64,000 nt of DNA, taken from Prochlorococcus marinus str. MIT 1013 (GTDB taxonomy: Bacteria; Cyanobacteriota; Cyanobacteriia; PCC-6307; Cyanobiaceae). The notes under the pieces were generated by a model. The model was not told where the DNA came from, made no database searches, and worked only from the letters and a program-made list of their open reading frames with translations. The position numbers were made by a program, and so were the translations under genes. The stretch covers positions 186,001 through 250,000 of the forward strand of contig NZ_CP114778.1 in assembly GCF_027359395.1 (NCBI RefSeq), given 5' to 3'. Below are positions 18,604 through 28,751 of this stretch, piece by piece (the first letter of the stretch is position 1; every line of letters begins with the position of its first letter).

Positions 18604-19136
18604 TCTGATAATCCTCTTTCCTCAAGCTCAGCTTCAATTCCTGATTGTATCTTGTCAAATTCTTCACCTTCAACAAGCTTTACTTCACCATCCTCTAGCT
18701 TTCCAACTATGAAGAAAGGGTCAAGTGGAATGTATAGACCATATTCATTATTATCAACTCTAAAATTGACGAGAAGTTCGTAAGTCTCTGACTCGTCATC
18801 AATATCTTCTTCTTCAATTTCTTCTGGCTCGGGCTCATCTAATTCACCTGAGACTGTAAGGGTGATAGCTGAGCGGACAAGTCTAAGATCATGTTCTTGA
18901 AGGACAACATCAGCTACTTCAAGTATTGGCTCATTCTTTTTAATCGTTTCTATTAGCTTAGGATCTTGATCATCAATTAATTGAAAAAGAGATACTGGAG
19001 TATCTACAGGTGTTAAAAGGGCATATTCATTACCTTCCAGAGGTACTACTTGTTCAAGAAAACATAGGAGATCTGAGCCTTGAGAATCTTTAACTAAAAG
19101 TGTAGGTACTTCGTCGTTTTTATTTGTTGATGGCAT
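18600..19136 (-). CDS. DUF3727/DUF1292-family protein
   Basis: A 178-residue acidic soluble protein of a cyanobacterial and plastid family. Two DUF1292-like beta modules are visible: VPTLLVKDSQGSDLLCFLEQ with the following VPLEGNEYALLTPVD (residues 10-43), and the C-terminal LLVNFRVDNNEYGLYIPLDP. They are separated by a very acidic segment (residues about 92-112). The function of the family is not known. It sits between ruvX and the YqeG-like gene on the same strand; its stop overlaps the presumed ATA start of the latter. Confidence 0.85.
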   Translation of the reverse strand: MPSTNKNDEVPTLLVKDSQGSDLLCFLEQVVPLEGNEYALLTPVDTPVSLFQLIDDQDPKLIETIKKNEPILEVADVVLQEHDLRLVRSAITLTVSGELDEPEPEEIEEEDIDDESETYELLVNFRVDNNEYGLYIPLDPFFIVGKLEDGEVKLVEGEEFDKIQSGIEAELEERGLSE

Positions 19137-19199
19137 AGTTAGTTTTTATTAGTCAGTATCTGTTTTTATTTGATTATGTTTTTATATCATATTCAAAAT

Positions 19200-20668
<1,469 letters not shown>

Positions 20669-20706
20669 TTAATTATTTTATTATATTTTTTACTTTCATG
20701 TGACTT

Positions 20707-21852
20707 CTAACTTAGTTCATTTGATCTGATGAGTACTAATGGTGTTTGTTGGTTAGCATTACCTGCTGGATTTGATGTTAAAGCTCTTTTTATTATTTCA
20801 GTATTATTATCATTATTTGTTGAAAGAATTTTAACTCTTCCTAGATCATTTACATCTACAACAGCAACATTAATATTTAAGGTTTTTGCGGCTTTAATAC
20901 AAAAAGTTTGAGTATTTTTAGGTCCTAAAACTATACTTTTATCATAGGGTGGCGTTGTACCAGTAATGTCGTCAATTAATCTTGCTTGTTCTCCAGCTAA
21001 ACGATAAAATATACCTCTGATACCAAAAAATTTAAATATTCCCCCAATTAACCATGAAATTATTACTCGTGTTGGACCAGAAATATTTATTAGTGTTTGC
21101 ATCCCGGAAGCAGTGGCTAAACTACTAGTTGGATGAAATCCTTTGCAAATTAACCTAGAAATAAGATTTGAATTAACGTTTCTATAATCTATATATCTTC
21201 CTTGCATTATTGCCAAGGGAGACTCTCCAATTGTAAGAATATCTGTAGGTAAGCAATTCTCTGGCATGTAGGATTTTAATATCCCAATAGGATCATCTAA
21301 ACTACCAAGAATATGAGTTTTAATTGGATCTATTGAATTAGTATTAGAAGAATTTATTTCCGATATATCTATAAAGTTAGGCAATACAAAACCATCGAAC
21401 CTTTTGAAGGTACCGAATGGTCCGTAATTGCTCCATTCTATATCTAGCCAAAGACATTTAATCTTATCTATTGCTGTATTTGTAATCTCATACTCAATTT
21501 CAATTTCGACAAATGTCGATTTGTTCGCCTTTAAGATATATGCAGACCAATAGTCATTTTTTTGTTCTTCTGCATCTGGATGAAGTGGTGTGATTTTTGT
21601 ATTAATCTTTATTATCTCGTTTGTAGATATACCAATTAACTGAGGATTAACATTAAAAGAAGGAATCATAACTTCCATTCTCTTCTTCAGATTTTTAATT
21701 TCAACCAAAGTAATATATTTATGATTAGAATCTTGTATGACTTTTTTAAATTCTTTGGGTTTAAGAACTAATGGCCAATCTTGTCTGAAAGAATGATTTA
21801 TTTCAATCATAAAAAATATGATTATTATGAGAAAAAGAGAATCTAATAACAT
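20707..21852 (-). CDS. CofE-like (F420-0:gamma-glutamyl ligase family) membrane-associated protein
   Basis: A 381-residue protein with an N-terminal hydrophobic segment (residues about 3-16). From about 190 on it resembles the FbiB/CofE F420-0:gamma-glutamyl ligase family: DILTIGESPLAIMQGR, the AGEQARLIDDITGTTPPYDK stretch, and the C-terminal LNINVAVVDVNDLGRVKIL with a conserved Asp. The N-terminal 180 residues look like a separate beta-rich domain. No F420 pathway genes are seen here, so the true substrate in cyanobacteria is unknown. Confidence 0.75.
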   Translation of the reverse strand: MLLDSLFLIIIIFFMIEINHSFRQDWPLVLKPKEFKKVIQDSNHKYITLVEIKNLKKRMEVMIPSFNVNPQLIGISTNEIIKINTKITPLHPDAEEQKNDYWSAYILKANKSTFVEIEIEYEITNTAIDKIKCLWLDIEWSNYGPFGTFKRFDGFVLPNFIDISEINSSNTNSIDPIKTHILGSLDDPIGILKSYMPENCLPTDILTIGESPLAIMQGRYIDYRNVNSNLISRLICKGFHPTSSLATASGMQTLINISGPTRVIISWLIGGIFKFFGIRGIFYRLAGEQARLIDDITGTTPPYDKSIVLGPKNTQTFCIKAAKTLNINVAVVDVNDLGRVKILSTNNDNNTEIIKRALTSNPAGNANQQTPLVLIRSNELS

Positions 21853-21909
21853 TTTTTAAAGAAAATATTTGATAATTTAATTGAAAACTACAGTGATTTC
21901 ATTACATTT

Positions 21910-22467
21910 TCAACTGCCTCGAGGTTTAGTATAACCATCTTTAGATGGCTCACTATTGTATTCGTTAAAACTTTTGACTGTTAGATTAAAATCAGGTTTT
22001 TTTAGACCTGTTCCTTTAGTTATTGCATCATTAATTTCATCGAAAGATACTTGACCTTCTTCATCTAGGAGAACATTACCTTTTCCGTCAATAATCACTG
22101 TCTGAGGTATCTTCCCATGCCAGTAATAACCTGGGTCTTTAAATGTTTTCTGGTCATCATTGTCTAATTCATCAATTGATAGGGGAATTAAATCAACAGA
22201 TGAGCTCCACAATAACTTAATACCTGAAACTACAGGTGCAAATTGTTTACTAGTAGCACTATCGTCTAGATAGAAAACTAAAACACTTGTTCTTTCGTTC
22301 TTTAATGACTCTGATAATGTGCTTGGTGGTGGAACTAATGATCCGTTACCGGCATAGATTGGGTATATATTCCCGTCGTAACTATCAGTATCTCTAGCTG
22401 AATATACTGGATTAACAAATAGAAAAAAAAGTATAAGTAGTGATGAGAATATTCTTATCAAAATCAA
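21910..22467 (-). CDS. Thioredoxin-like lumenal protein, probable thylakoid photosystem I accumulation factor
   Basis: A 185-residue protein with a cleavable-type signal peptide (hydrophobic about 5-20, then VYSARD). The mature part has a thioredoxin-like fold: SVLVFYLDDSATSKQFAPV where the redox CxxC would be (here SATS, no cysteines), then WHGKIPQTVIIDGKGNVLLD with the cis-Pro. The pattern AGNGSLVPPPSTLSESL is shared, as I recall, with proteins annotated as thylakoid membrane photosystem I accumulation factor. The protein has no cysteine at all, so a redox role is excluded. Confidence 0.7.
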   Translation of the reverse strand: MILIRIFSSLLILFFLFVNPVYSARDTDSYDGNIYPIYAGNGSLVPPPSTLSESLKNERTSVLVFYLDDSATSKQFAPVVSGIKLLWSSSVDLIPLSIDELDNDDQKTFKDPGYYWHGKIPQTVIIDGKGNVLLDEEGQVSFDEINDAITKGTGLKKPDFNLTVKSFNEYNSEPSKDGYTKPRGS

Positions 22468-22535
22468 AGTAAAGTATTAATTTTATAAATTCTAAAGTCT
22501 TAAAGCTGATCTAGCTATATTTATTAATAAATAAA

Positions 22536-24167
22536 TTATCCTTTGGATAGATTTCTCCCCATACCTTGGGCAATACCTCTACCAATTAACCCTATAGATC
22601 TTCCAACAACTTTTGTGAGAATTAGAACTATTAAATCACCTAAGTATTGAATTATTGCCTGTACTTGTGGAGCCAAGGCATCTCTTAATTCAACTATAAA
22701 TGCTATTTGTCTTTGGGCCCAGTCTAATTTCTTTAATTCATCATCTCTAGGTTCAAGGATTGTAATCTTTTCAATTCTATTATTTTTTACTGTATAATAC
22801 AATCTTTTGCTTTCGTACAATCTAACTGGCTTTTTGAATAGATTTTGAAGTTGATTATTTGTATTGATATGATTTCTTTTACGTTCTAGTTCCCTTGTTG
22901 AAAATAACTCTTGATTTAAAAAATATTTACGTAATTCTGGCCATTCAGAGCATGAAGATATAATTTCTTCACTAACTATTTCAGCTGTCCTGAATATCCA
23001 ATTTAGAATAAATGTTTCTAATTGAATAATTGATCGAGGATCTTCTATTGATAAATATTCTCCATCGATGAGAATCGGCTTATTATTTAATATTGGATCT
23101 ATTATTAAAGAAATTGAAGGTAGTTCATCATCAATTATTCCAAGCTCTGCATTATGGACTAGAAAGTCTGAAATGAAAACTTCAACGCCATTCTTTTGCA
23201 AACGATCATACGAATCTATGAAATTACGCAATGTATTAGCGCGTAATTCAGGAGTGATTGATTGTAAAATCTCATCAAACTCTTTTTTGAGATTATTGTT
23301 TGAATCAAGTTTGTTGATAATAATTGAAAATTCTTGCAGAAGCGTTTTCAAGAGGTTACTTCGTTTGCTTATATTTAATGAATAAAGAGCTGCGAGTTCG
23401 TCAGTTGAATTTAATAGATCAACTTGAAGTCTCTCTTTTACACGTTTATAAATTACATCCCATAACTCATTAGTTGAAGTGTTTTTTATTGTTATGTCAG
23501 TACTATATTTATTAATTAGATTTATATTTTTATTGTAATTATTTTTAATTGGTGACTCTATTAATACCTCTAGCGGACCCCATAACCAGATAATCAATTT
23601 CTTTGCTGTTAATAGTTCTCTTTTTCTACCTAGTAATATGAAAGAATAAATTGCATTTATTGATTTCTTGCTTATTATATGATCTATCTTATATAAATCT
23701 TTATTTATTTGTGATATACCACTAGTTAATAACCAATGTCCTAATCCATATGAATTATGAATTGAGTTGGCATTGTAATTTGTTTCATTATTAATTTTAA
23801 ATACTCTGCCGCCACCAAGCAAAATATTGATTGTATCTCTTAAAAGTTCAACAGTAGGATCTTGAATAACGCCTTCACTACCAAAAGTCATCAAATCGGT
23901 TGAGGATAATTTAATGCTTTTTGGTATTACAATTAAAATAGGAGATTGATCCCATCTTTCTTTTAACTTAAGGATTTCTAGTTTAATTGAGTTTGAGAGT
24001 TCAACTTCTTCAAAGCAAAATAGAATAAGTTTAGGTAATCCAATTATATCTTTTTTGTCTAGGATTATTTCTAAATTATTATCCTGAGATGTTAGCTGCA
24101 AAGCCAATGACTCGCCCAATAGTGAAGGCGCTATCATTAAAATTTGTTTTGGTCTTTCTTCGATCAA
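22536..24167 (-). CDS. DUF3685 / Ycf55-like protein
   Basis: A 543-residue protein. The N-terminal 115 residues resemble a response-regulator receiver-like fold (QILMIAPSLLGESLALQL, PILIVIPKSIKLS, FGSEGVIQDPTVELL). The long middle is helical and ends in DWAQRQIAFIVELRDALAPQVQAIIQYLGDLIVLILTKVVG, split here over a probable membrane-associated helix, then GLIGRGIAQGMGR. This architecture matches the DUF3685 family related to algal plastid Ycf55. Function unknown. It is flanked by the lumenal protein and hisA, both on the same strand. Confidence 0.75.
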   Translation of the reverse strand: MIEERPKQILMIAPSLLGESLALQLTSQDNNLEIILDKKDIIGLPKLILFCFEEVELSNSIKLEILKLKERWDQSPILIVIPKSIKLSSTDLMTFGSEGVIQDPTVELLRDTINILLGGGRVFKINNETNYNANSIHNSYGLGHWLLTSGISQINKDLYKIDHIISKKSINAIYSFILLGRKRELLTAKKLIIWLWGPLEVLIESPIKNNYNKNINLINKYSTDITIKNTSTNELWDVIYKRVKERLQVDLLNSTDELAALYSLNISKRSNLLKTLLQEFSIIINKLDSNNNLKKEFDEILQSITPELRANTLRNFIDSYDRLQKNGVEVFISDFLVHNAELGIIDDELPSISLIIDPILNNKPILIDGEYLSIEDPRSIIQLETFILNWIFRTAEIVSEEIISSCSEWPELRKYFLNQELFSTRELERKRNHINTNNQLQNLFKKPVRLYESKRLYYTVKNNRIEKITILEPRDDELKKLDWAQRQIAFIVELRDALAPQVQAIIQYLGDLIVLILTKVVGRSIGLIGRGIAQGMGRNLSKG

Positions 24168-24265
24168 GTTGAATTCTAGAAACTATCCTTTTAAAGATAA
24201 CTTGATTTAAAAATACTTCCAGCCCTATCCCATAAATTCAAAAGACCAATCATATTTTCTAAATG

Positions 24266-25039
24266 TTAGGCAAGATAAGTATCTTTATCATTAAATGAAT
24301 CTTGAATAAGAAGATTTTTTAGAGTTAATATCGCTTCTTTTAAATCTATTGAGCCGTCATATAGTGCTCTGCCTACGATTATTCCTTCAATACCTTCATT
24401 CTCGAAAGCTGCTAGGGAAATTAAATCTGCTATTGAGCCTATCCCTCCTGAGGCAATTACTGGATTAATACTTATTTCAGCCATTTCTCTCAAGGCTTCA
24501 ACATTAGGTCCTTTTAGAGTGCCATCAGTTGCAATGTCAGTTGATATGATTGCGGCTAATTCAAGATCGTTTAGTTGTTTTGCTAAGTCTAGAGAAGATA
24601 TTTTGCTTTCTTTTAACCAACCTCGAGTAGCTACCATTCCCTCTTTGGCATCAATTCCTACTGCAACTCTTTGTGGATATTCTTTAGATAGATCTTTTAC
24701 TAACTCCGGTTTCTCTACCGCAATTGTCCCTAAAATAATTCTGTCTATTCCAATATCGAATAATTCTTTTGCACGATCAATGCTCCTAATTCCACCACCA
24801 AGTTGTACGGGTATTGTAATTGATTTTTTTATTTCTTTTATTGTTAGATCATTTATTGGTTCACCAGTCTTAGCACCATCAAGATCTACAAGATGTAGTC
24901 GTTTTGCTCCCTGGCTTTCCCACGTTTGAGCTTGTTTTACAGGATCACTATTGAACTTAGTAACTTCATTGTAATTTCCTTGATTTAATCGAACACATTT
25001 ACCATTCAGTAGATCTATTGCAGGTATGATGTCCATCAA
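24266..25039 (-). CDS. hisA: Phosphoribosylformimino-5-aminoimidazole carboxamide ribotide isomerase
   Basis: Isomerises ProFAR to PRFAR in histidine synthesis. The 257-residue (beta-alpha)8 barrel has the catalytic Asp in IIPAIDLLNGKCVRL (residues 4-18), LGGGIRSIDRAKELFDIG, the second catalytic Asp in IISTDIATDGTLKGPN and the phosphate site VIASGGIGS with GIIVGRALYDG. The ORF begins with two Met codons; either could be the start. Apparently monocistronic, 98 bp from the DUF3685 gene. Confidence 0.96.
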   Translation of the reverse strand: MMDIIPAIDLLNGKCVRLNQGNYNEVTKFNSDPVKQAQTWESQGAKRLHLVDLDGAKTGEPINDLTIKEIKKSITIPVQLGGGIRSIDRAKELFDIGIDRIILGTIAVEKPELVKDLSKEYPQRVAVGIDAKEGMVATRGWLKESKISSLDLAKQLNDLELAAIISTDIATDGTLKGPNVEALREMAEISINPVIASGGIGSIADLISLAAFENEGIEGIIVGRALYDGSIDLKEAILTLKNLLIQDSFNDKDTYLA

Positions 25040-25130
25040 GAAAAAAAATTATTACTATTCATCTAACATCATTTATGTAGCTCTAGGAGATTATCTATAG
25101 GCTTTAATATAATTTTTTTAATAAAGTATC

Positions 25131-26048
25131 TTGAAAGTTCTTTTTTACGGTGGAACAAGGTTTGTAGGAAAAGCTCTTGTCTCGAGATTGCTATCAAAAG
25201 GACATGAGATATTTGTATTTACACGTGGAAAATTACCAGTACCAAAAAATATAACTCACCTAAAGGGAGACAGGTTAAATGATGAAGACCTAAAAAAGTT
25301 ATCTGAGCACACATTTGATCTTATTGTTGATAGCTCTGGACGTAAGTTGGAAGATACGCAAAGACTTCTTGAATTCTCAGGTCTTCCTGATTTTAGATTT
25401 ATCTATATAAGTTCCGCAGGCGTATATGAAAATACTGGATTATTTCCTGTTAGTGAAGAGAGTCTAATAGATCTTGAAAGCCGTCATATAGGTAAAGCAA
25501 AAACAGAGTCTTGGCTGAAAGATGAAGGTATTCCTTTTACGAGTTTTCGTCCGACTTATATTTATGGCCCAGGTAACTACAACCCTATTGAAAAATGGTT
25601 TTTTGATCGTATAACTAATGGCCGATCTATTCCTGTTCCTTATGACGGTCAAATCATCACGCAATTAGGACATGTTTCGGATTTGGCCGAGGCTATTTCA
25701 AAATCTCTTGAAACAGATAAATCGATTAATCAAATTTATAATTGTTCAGGAACTAAGGCAGTAACTTTTAAAGGCTTAATTGAAACAGCAATTTTAGCTA
25801 CTGGAAATAGAGTCAATGATTTCAGTTTACGTTCTTTTGATCCTTCAAGACTTGATCCTAAGGCAAGAAAACTTTTCCCTCTAAGATTAACTAATTTCTT
25901 TACGGACACTTCAAAAATAGAAAAAGATTTATCTTGGGAGCCTAAATTCGATTTGTTTAATGGTTTAATTGATAGCTATAATAATGATTATCTATTAGCT
26001 AATTATGAACAATTTGATTTTAGTTCTGATGAGCTTCTTTTTGATTGA
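25131..26048 (+). CDS. NAD-dependent epimerase/dehydratase, Csp41-like
   Basis: A 305-residue extended SDR with N-terminal GGTRFVGKALVSRLL (residues 7-21), which is a variant of the usual GxxGxxG, and the atypical set of residues typical of chloroplast stem-loop-binding protein CSP41 relatives (VFTRGKLPVP, HLKGDR, YISSAGVYENTG, FRPTYIYGPGNYNPIEKWFFDR). CSP41 proteins bind and cleave RNA or stabilise ribosome-related transcripts in plastids; the cyanobacterial role is inferred. The start is TTG. The last 29 bp overlap the convergent pgsA. Confidence 0.82.
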   Translation: MKVLFYGGTRFVGKALVSRLLSKGHEIFVFTRGKLPVPKNITHLKGDRLNDEDLKKLSEHTFDLIVDSSGRKLEDTQRLLEFSGLPDFRFIYISSAGVYENTGLFPVSEESLIDLESRHIGKAKTESWLKDEGIPFTSFRPTYIYGPGNYNPIEKWFFDRITNGRSIPVPYDGQIITQLGHVSDLAEAISKSLETDKSINQIYNCSGTKAVTFKGLIETAILATGNRVNDFSLRSFDPSRLDPKARKLFPLRLTNFFTDTSKIEKDLSWEPKFDLFNGLIDSYNNDYLLANYEQFDFSSDELLFD

Positions 26049-26592
26049 ATATATATTTTATTGCTGAACTTAAAGTAAGAAATAATGCTATCCAGAATGA
26101 TATATAGCCTATTTTATTAATAATATAAATGGTATCATTAGTACCCCAATTGTTGGGCCATAATAATAGAATTATACTAGCAAATTGGAATGTAGTTTTA
26201 TATTTACCTTGAATTGAGGCTGGACCACCTGAGTTTTTATCAGAACGCCAACTAGTTATTAAGAGTTCTCTCGATATTATTAACCAGACAGTCCATAAGG
26301 GTACAAGATTCTCATGCACCAACCAAATCATTGGACCAATTATAAGTATCTTATCTGCCAAAGGATCTAACTTCGCACCAAAAACAGATTTATGATTGTA
26401 TTTACGTGCAAAAAAACCGTCAAGAAAATCAGTAATACCTGCTATAAGGAATAGAAAAATAAAAATATCATTGTTACCATTCATTAGTAAAATAATTATT
26501 GGTAACCCAAGTAATATTCTTGAAAATGTCAGGCCATTTATAATTCTCGGCCAAGTAAAAAATTTATTAGGATTGTTAATTTTTTTGTTCAC
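26020..26592 (-). CDS. pgsA: CDP-diacylglycerol--glycerol-3-phosphate 3-phosphatidyltransferase
   Basis: Makes phosphatidylglycerol phosphate at the cytoplasmic membrane; phosphatidylglycerol is essential for photosystems. The 190-residue protein has the CDP-alcohol phosphatidyltransferase motif D-G-x2-A-R-x8-G-x3-D-x3-D as DFLDGFFARKYNHKSVFGAK followed by LDPLAD, and four or five membrane helices. The N-terminal KFFTWPRIINGLTFSRIL is typical for PgsA. Its 3' end overlaps the Csp41-like gene tail to tail. Confidence 0.95.
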   Translation of the reverse strand: MNKKINNPNKFFTWPRIINGLTFSRILLGLPIIILLMNGNNDIFIFLFLIAGITDFLDGFFARKYNHKSVFGAKLDPLADKILIIGPMIWLVHENLVPLWTVWLIISRELLITSWRSDKNSGGPASIQGKYKTTFQFASIILLLWPNNWGTNDTIYIINKIGYISFWIALFLTLSSAIKYIFNQKEAHQN

Positions 26593-26690
26593 TTTGTTTT
26601 TACTCTTATTTAGTAATTTTGTTTAAAAATCCTTAAGTATGTCCTATATAGAACCTATTATATTATACTAAGAATTAAAATAGTGAAATT

Positions 26691-26771
26691 ATGACTGCAT
26701 TTCTCATTTTCATGTTTTTCTTATCATTAGGAATAATGGCATTTATCGTAAGAAAATTAGATCAAGAATAA
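26691..26771 (+). CDS. Very small single-helix membrane peptide
   Basis: An ATG-started ORF of 26 residues: a hydrophobic helix (AFLIFMFFLSLGIMAFIV) with a basic then acidic tail (RKLDQE). It resembles the size class of small photosystem and cytochrome b6f subunits, but does not match PsbM, PsbT, PetL, PetN, PetG or Psb30 as I know them. It lies 34 bp upstream of the PPC-glutaredoxin gene on the same strand. Support is the clean single-helix pattern and position only. Confidence 0.5.
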   Translation: MTAFLIFMFFLSLGIMAFIVRKLDQE

Positions 26772-26805
26772 CTTAAATGTCTTAATTACTAATAATATTA
26801 ATATT

Positions 26806-27417
26806 ATGGAACATCATTTTTATAATTTTTCTACAGGAGTAGATGTCTATAAATCATTAAATGAGTTGCATAAAGATCATAACTCTACATCGTTTTTAAT
26901 AAGCGCTGTTGGCGACCTTTCAAAAGTTTCATTTAAGTGCCCTTTAAATGATAAACCGGTAATTTTTGAAAAGAAATTGGAGATAATAACTTTAAGTGGT
27001 TATATAAGATCAACCGAGTCTCATCTTCACATAAGTGCATCTGATGAGAATTGCAGTGTATTCGGGGGACATCTTCTTGCGGGATCAATTGTCCTCAAAT
27101 CATTAGATGTCTTGATTGGAGTTATTCCTAATCTTAATAAGACATCAATTGGTAGCTCAAGAAATATTCCTGCAACCGTTGATATTTATATTCTGCCTGA
27201 TTGTCCTTGGTCAAAAAGAGCTCTTAAACTTCTTGATTCTTTTCATTTAAAATATAATTCTCATATATTTACTAATGATGAAGAATTTAATAAAATTAGT
27301 AATATAACTTCTATTTCTACTTTTCCACAAATATTTATAAATAATCAATTTATTGGTGGTTATTCTGAGCTTTCTAATATGTCGTCTAAAGGTGCTTTGA
27401 AGGGACTTATTTATTAA
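26806..27417 (+). CDS. PPC/DUF296 domain fused to a monothiol glutaredoxin-like domain
   Basis: A 203-residue two-domain protein. Residues 1-120 are a PPC/DUF296 domain (SFLISAVGDLSKVSFKCP, LSGYIRSTESHLHISASDE, VFGGHLLAGSIV), the fold found in plant AT-hook proteins and prokaryotic relatives. Residues 130-203 look like a glutaredoxin: VDIYILPDCPWSKRALKLL with a CPWS active site (one cysteine), then TFPQIFINNQFIGGYSEL with the cis-Pro and the GG glutathione-binding turn. The monothiol centre suggests glutathione or Fe-S handling rather than dithiol reduction. Function of the fusion unknown. Confidence 0.8.
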   Translation: MEHHFYNFSTGVDVYKSLNELHKDHNSTSFLISAVGDLSKVSFKCPLNDKPVIFEKKLEIITLSGYIRSTESHLHISASDENCSVFGGHLLAGSIVLKSLDVLIGVIPNLNKTSIGSSRNIPATVDIYILPDCPWSKRALKLLDSFHLKYNSHIFTNDEEFNKISNITSISTFPQIFINNQFIGGYSELSNMSSKGALKGLIY

Positions 27418-27626
27418 CGCTTTATTTAAAATTAATTTTCGGGGTTATTTTTTTATCTAATATTAAAAATTTTTATATCTCTTTTTTAATATTCGACTAA
27501 TAGATCTAAAATTTTCTTTATTAATTTATATTATATATATTAGCTAACTGGATGTTTTTTTTTGCTCACATTTATAGATTTAAAATTTTTCTTTATTAGA
27601 GTTATTGATAACGGAAAATATAATTT

Positions 27627-28514
27627 ATGGATGATCCTTTATCTATTAAACCCCTATGTGATGCCGATATTGAATTTGTTACTGAAATTTCTAGAAAAGA
27701 AGGATTTGCCCCAGGAGTTGGTGATTTAGGAATATATAAAAATACAGACAAACAGGGACTTTGGGTTGGTTGGTTGAATGACAATCCTATTGGATGTATC
27801 GCTGGTGTTCGATATAATCAATATTACGGATTTCTTGGATTGTTTATAGTAATTGAAAAGTATAGGGGTAGAGGTTTTGGCCTGCAGCTTTGGAAAAAGG
27901 CATTAAGTCATTTAAGCGATTTACCATGTGTTGGTTTAGAGGCAGCTCCAGAGAGAATCACTGATTACTCAAAATGGGGCTTTACTAGTTCCTCAAAAAC
28001 AACTAGATGGCAATGGTTGGGCGATGGGAAATTACTTGAGGAATACTCTAAGAATGATGATTTAGAAGATTTCAGCTTCGTTGAAGGCTCCTCAATACCT
28101 CAAGATGCCGTAGAGAGATTTGACGAAGAGAGAGAAACAACGCCAAGACCTCATTTTTTATCGGATTGGCTGAATCATCCAGCTGGAAAAGTAATTGCAG
28201 TTATTGATAAAGAAAACCGATGTCATGGCTTTGGGCGAATAAGACCATGCCTTTTAAAAAACGGAGATGGATGGAGAATTGGTCCTTTAATGGCTGATAC
28301 TCAAAAGCTTTTGATGATTTTATTGAAAAAATTAATTGAGAGCCATCCTGGATTGATAATCATCGATGCTCCTGGCCTTAATAAGTCAGCTGGAGAAGTT
28401 TTTAAAAAACTGGGTTTTAAATCAGAATCTGAAACTTTTAGGATGTATAGAGGTTCTCAACCTCCGGTTTCTATGAATGATGTGTATGGTTTGGCTTGCT
28501 TGGAATTGGGTTAA
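27627..28514 (+). CDS. GNAT-family acetyltransferase with tandem domains
   Basis: A 295-residue protein with an N-terminal GNAT domain (IKPLCDADIEFVTEISRKEG, WVGWLNDNPIGCIAGVRYN, GLFIVIEKYRGRGFGLQLWK, whose R-G-R-G-F-G is the acetyl-CoA loop) and a C-terminal second acetyltransferase-like part (residues about 150-290) ending FKKLGFKSESETFRMYRG. The two-part layout is like YitH/HmoE-type proteins, which act on small molecules. Substrate unknown. About 210 bp of AT-rich sequence without genes precede it. Confidence 0.85.
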   Translation: MDDPLSIKPLCDADIEFVTEISRKEGFAPGVGDLGIYKNTDKQGLWVGWLNDNPIGCIAGVRYNQYYGFLGLFIVIEKYRGRGFGLQLWKKALSHLSDLPCVGLEAAPERITDYSKWGFTSSSKTTRWQWLGDGKLLEEYSKNDDLEDFSFVEGSSIPQDAVERFDEERETTPRPHFLSDWLNHPAGKVIAVIDKENRCHGFGRIRPCLLKNGDGWRIGPLMADTQKLLMILLKKLIESHPGLIIIDAPGLNKSAGEVFKKLGFKSESETFRMYRGSQPPVSMNDVYGLACLELG

Positions 28515-28526
28515 GACTTTCTTTTT

Positions 28527-28730
28527 TCATGCATTGGAATTTGAGTTTCCTCTGTGAATTTGTTTTTCTTCATTCAATTGAGATTCTAATTGATCAATAA
28601 GTGCCGTAACTAATGATTGGAATTCTGGTTGGCATCCTCTGAATGCAGCTTTATGTCTTATTGATTCGTTCCTTGTTCTTAGATCAGTAAGCATTAGCTG
28701 CAACGCGTCAATTTTAGCGTTGTTGTTCAT
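28527..28730 (-). CDS. Small helical hypothetical protein
   Basis: A 67-residue protein, mostly alpha-helical, with a heptad-like pattern (ALQLMLTDLRTRNESIRHKA, then LVTALIDQLESQLNEEKQI) that could form a helical hairpin or dimer. No family recognised. It converges on the GNAT gene (12-bp gap) and starts 21 bp from the end of the SDR gene, with which it shares the strand. Confidence 0.6.
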   Translation of the reverse strand: MNNNAKIDALQLMLTDLRTRNESIRHKAAFRGCQPEFQSLVTALIDQLESQLNEEKQIHRGNSNSNA

Positions 28731-28751
28731 AGCGAATTTAAGTTTTTATAG

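Noticed and set aside
24519-24929. 136-codon frame antisense to hisA
   Set aside because: Shadow of a complete hisA; composition is atypical and there is no domain.
27418-27626. Gap checked for RNA genes or promoters
   Set aside because: AT-rich, no hairpin, tRNA or small-RNA motif recognised; nothing to report.
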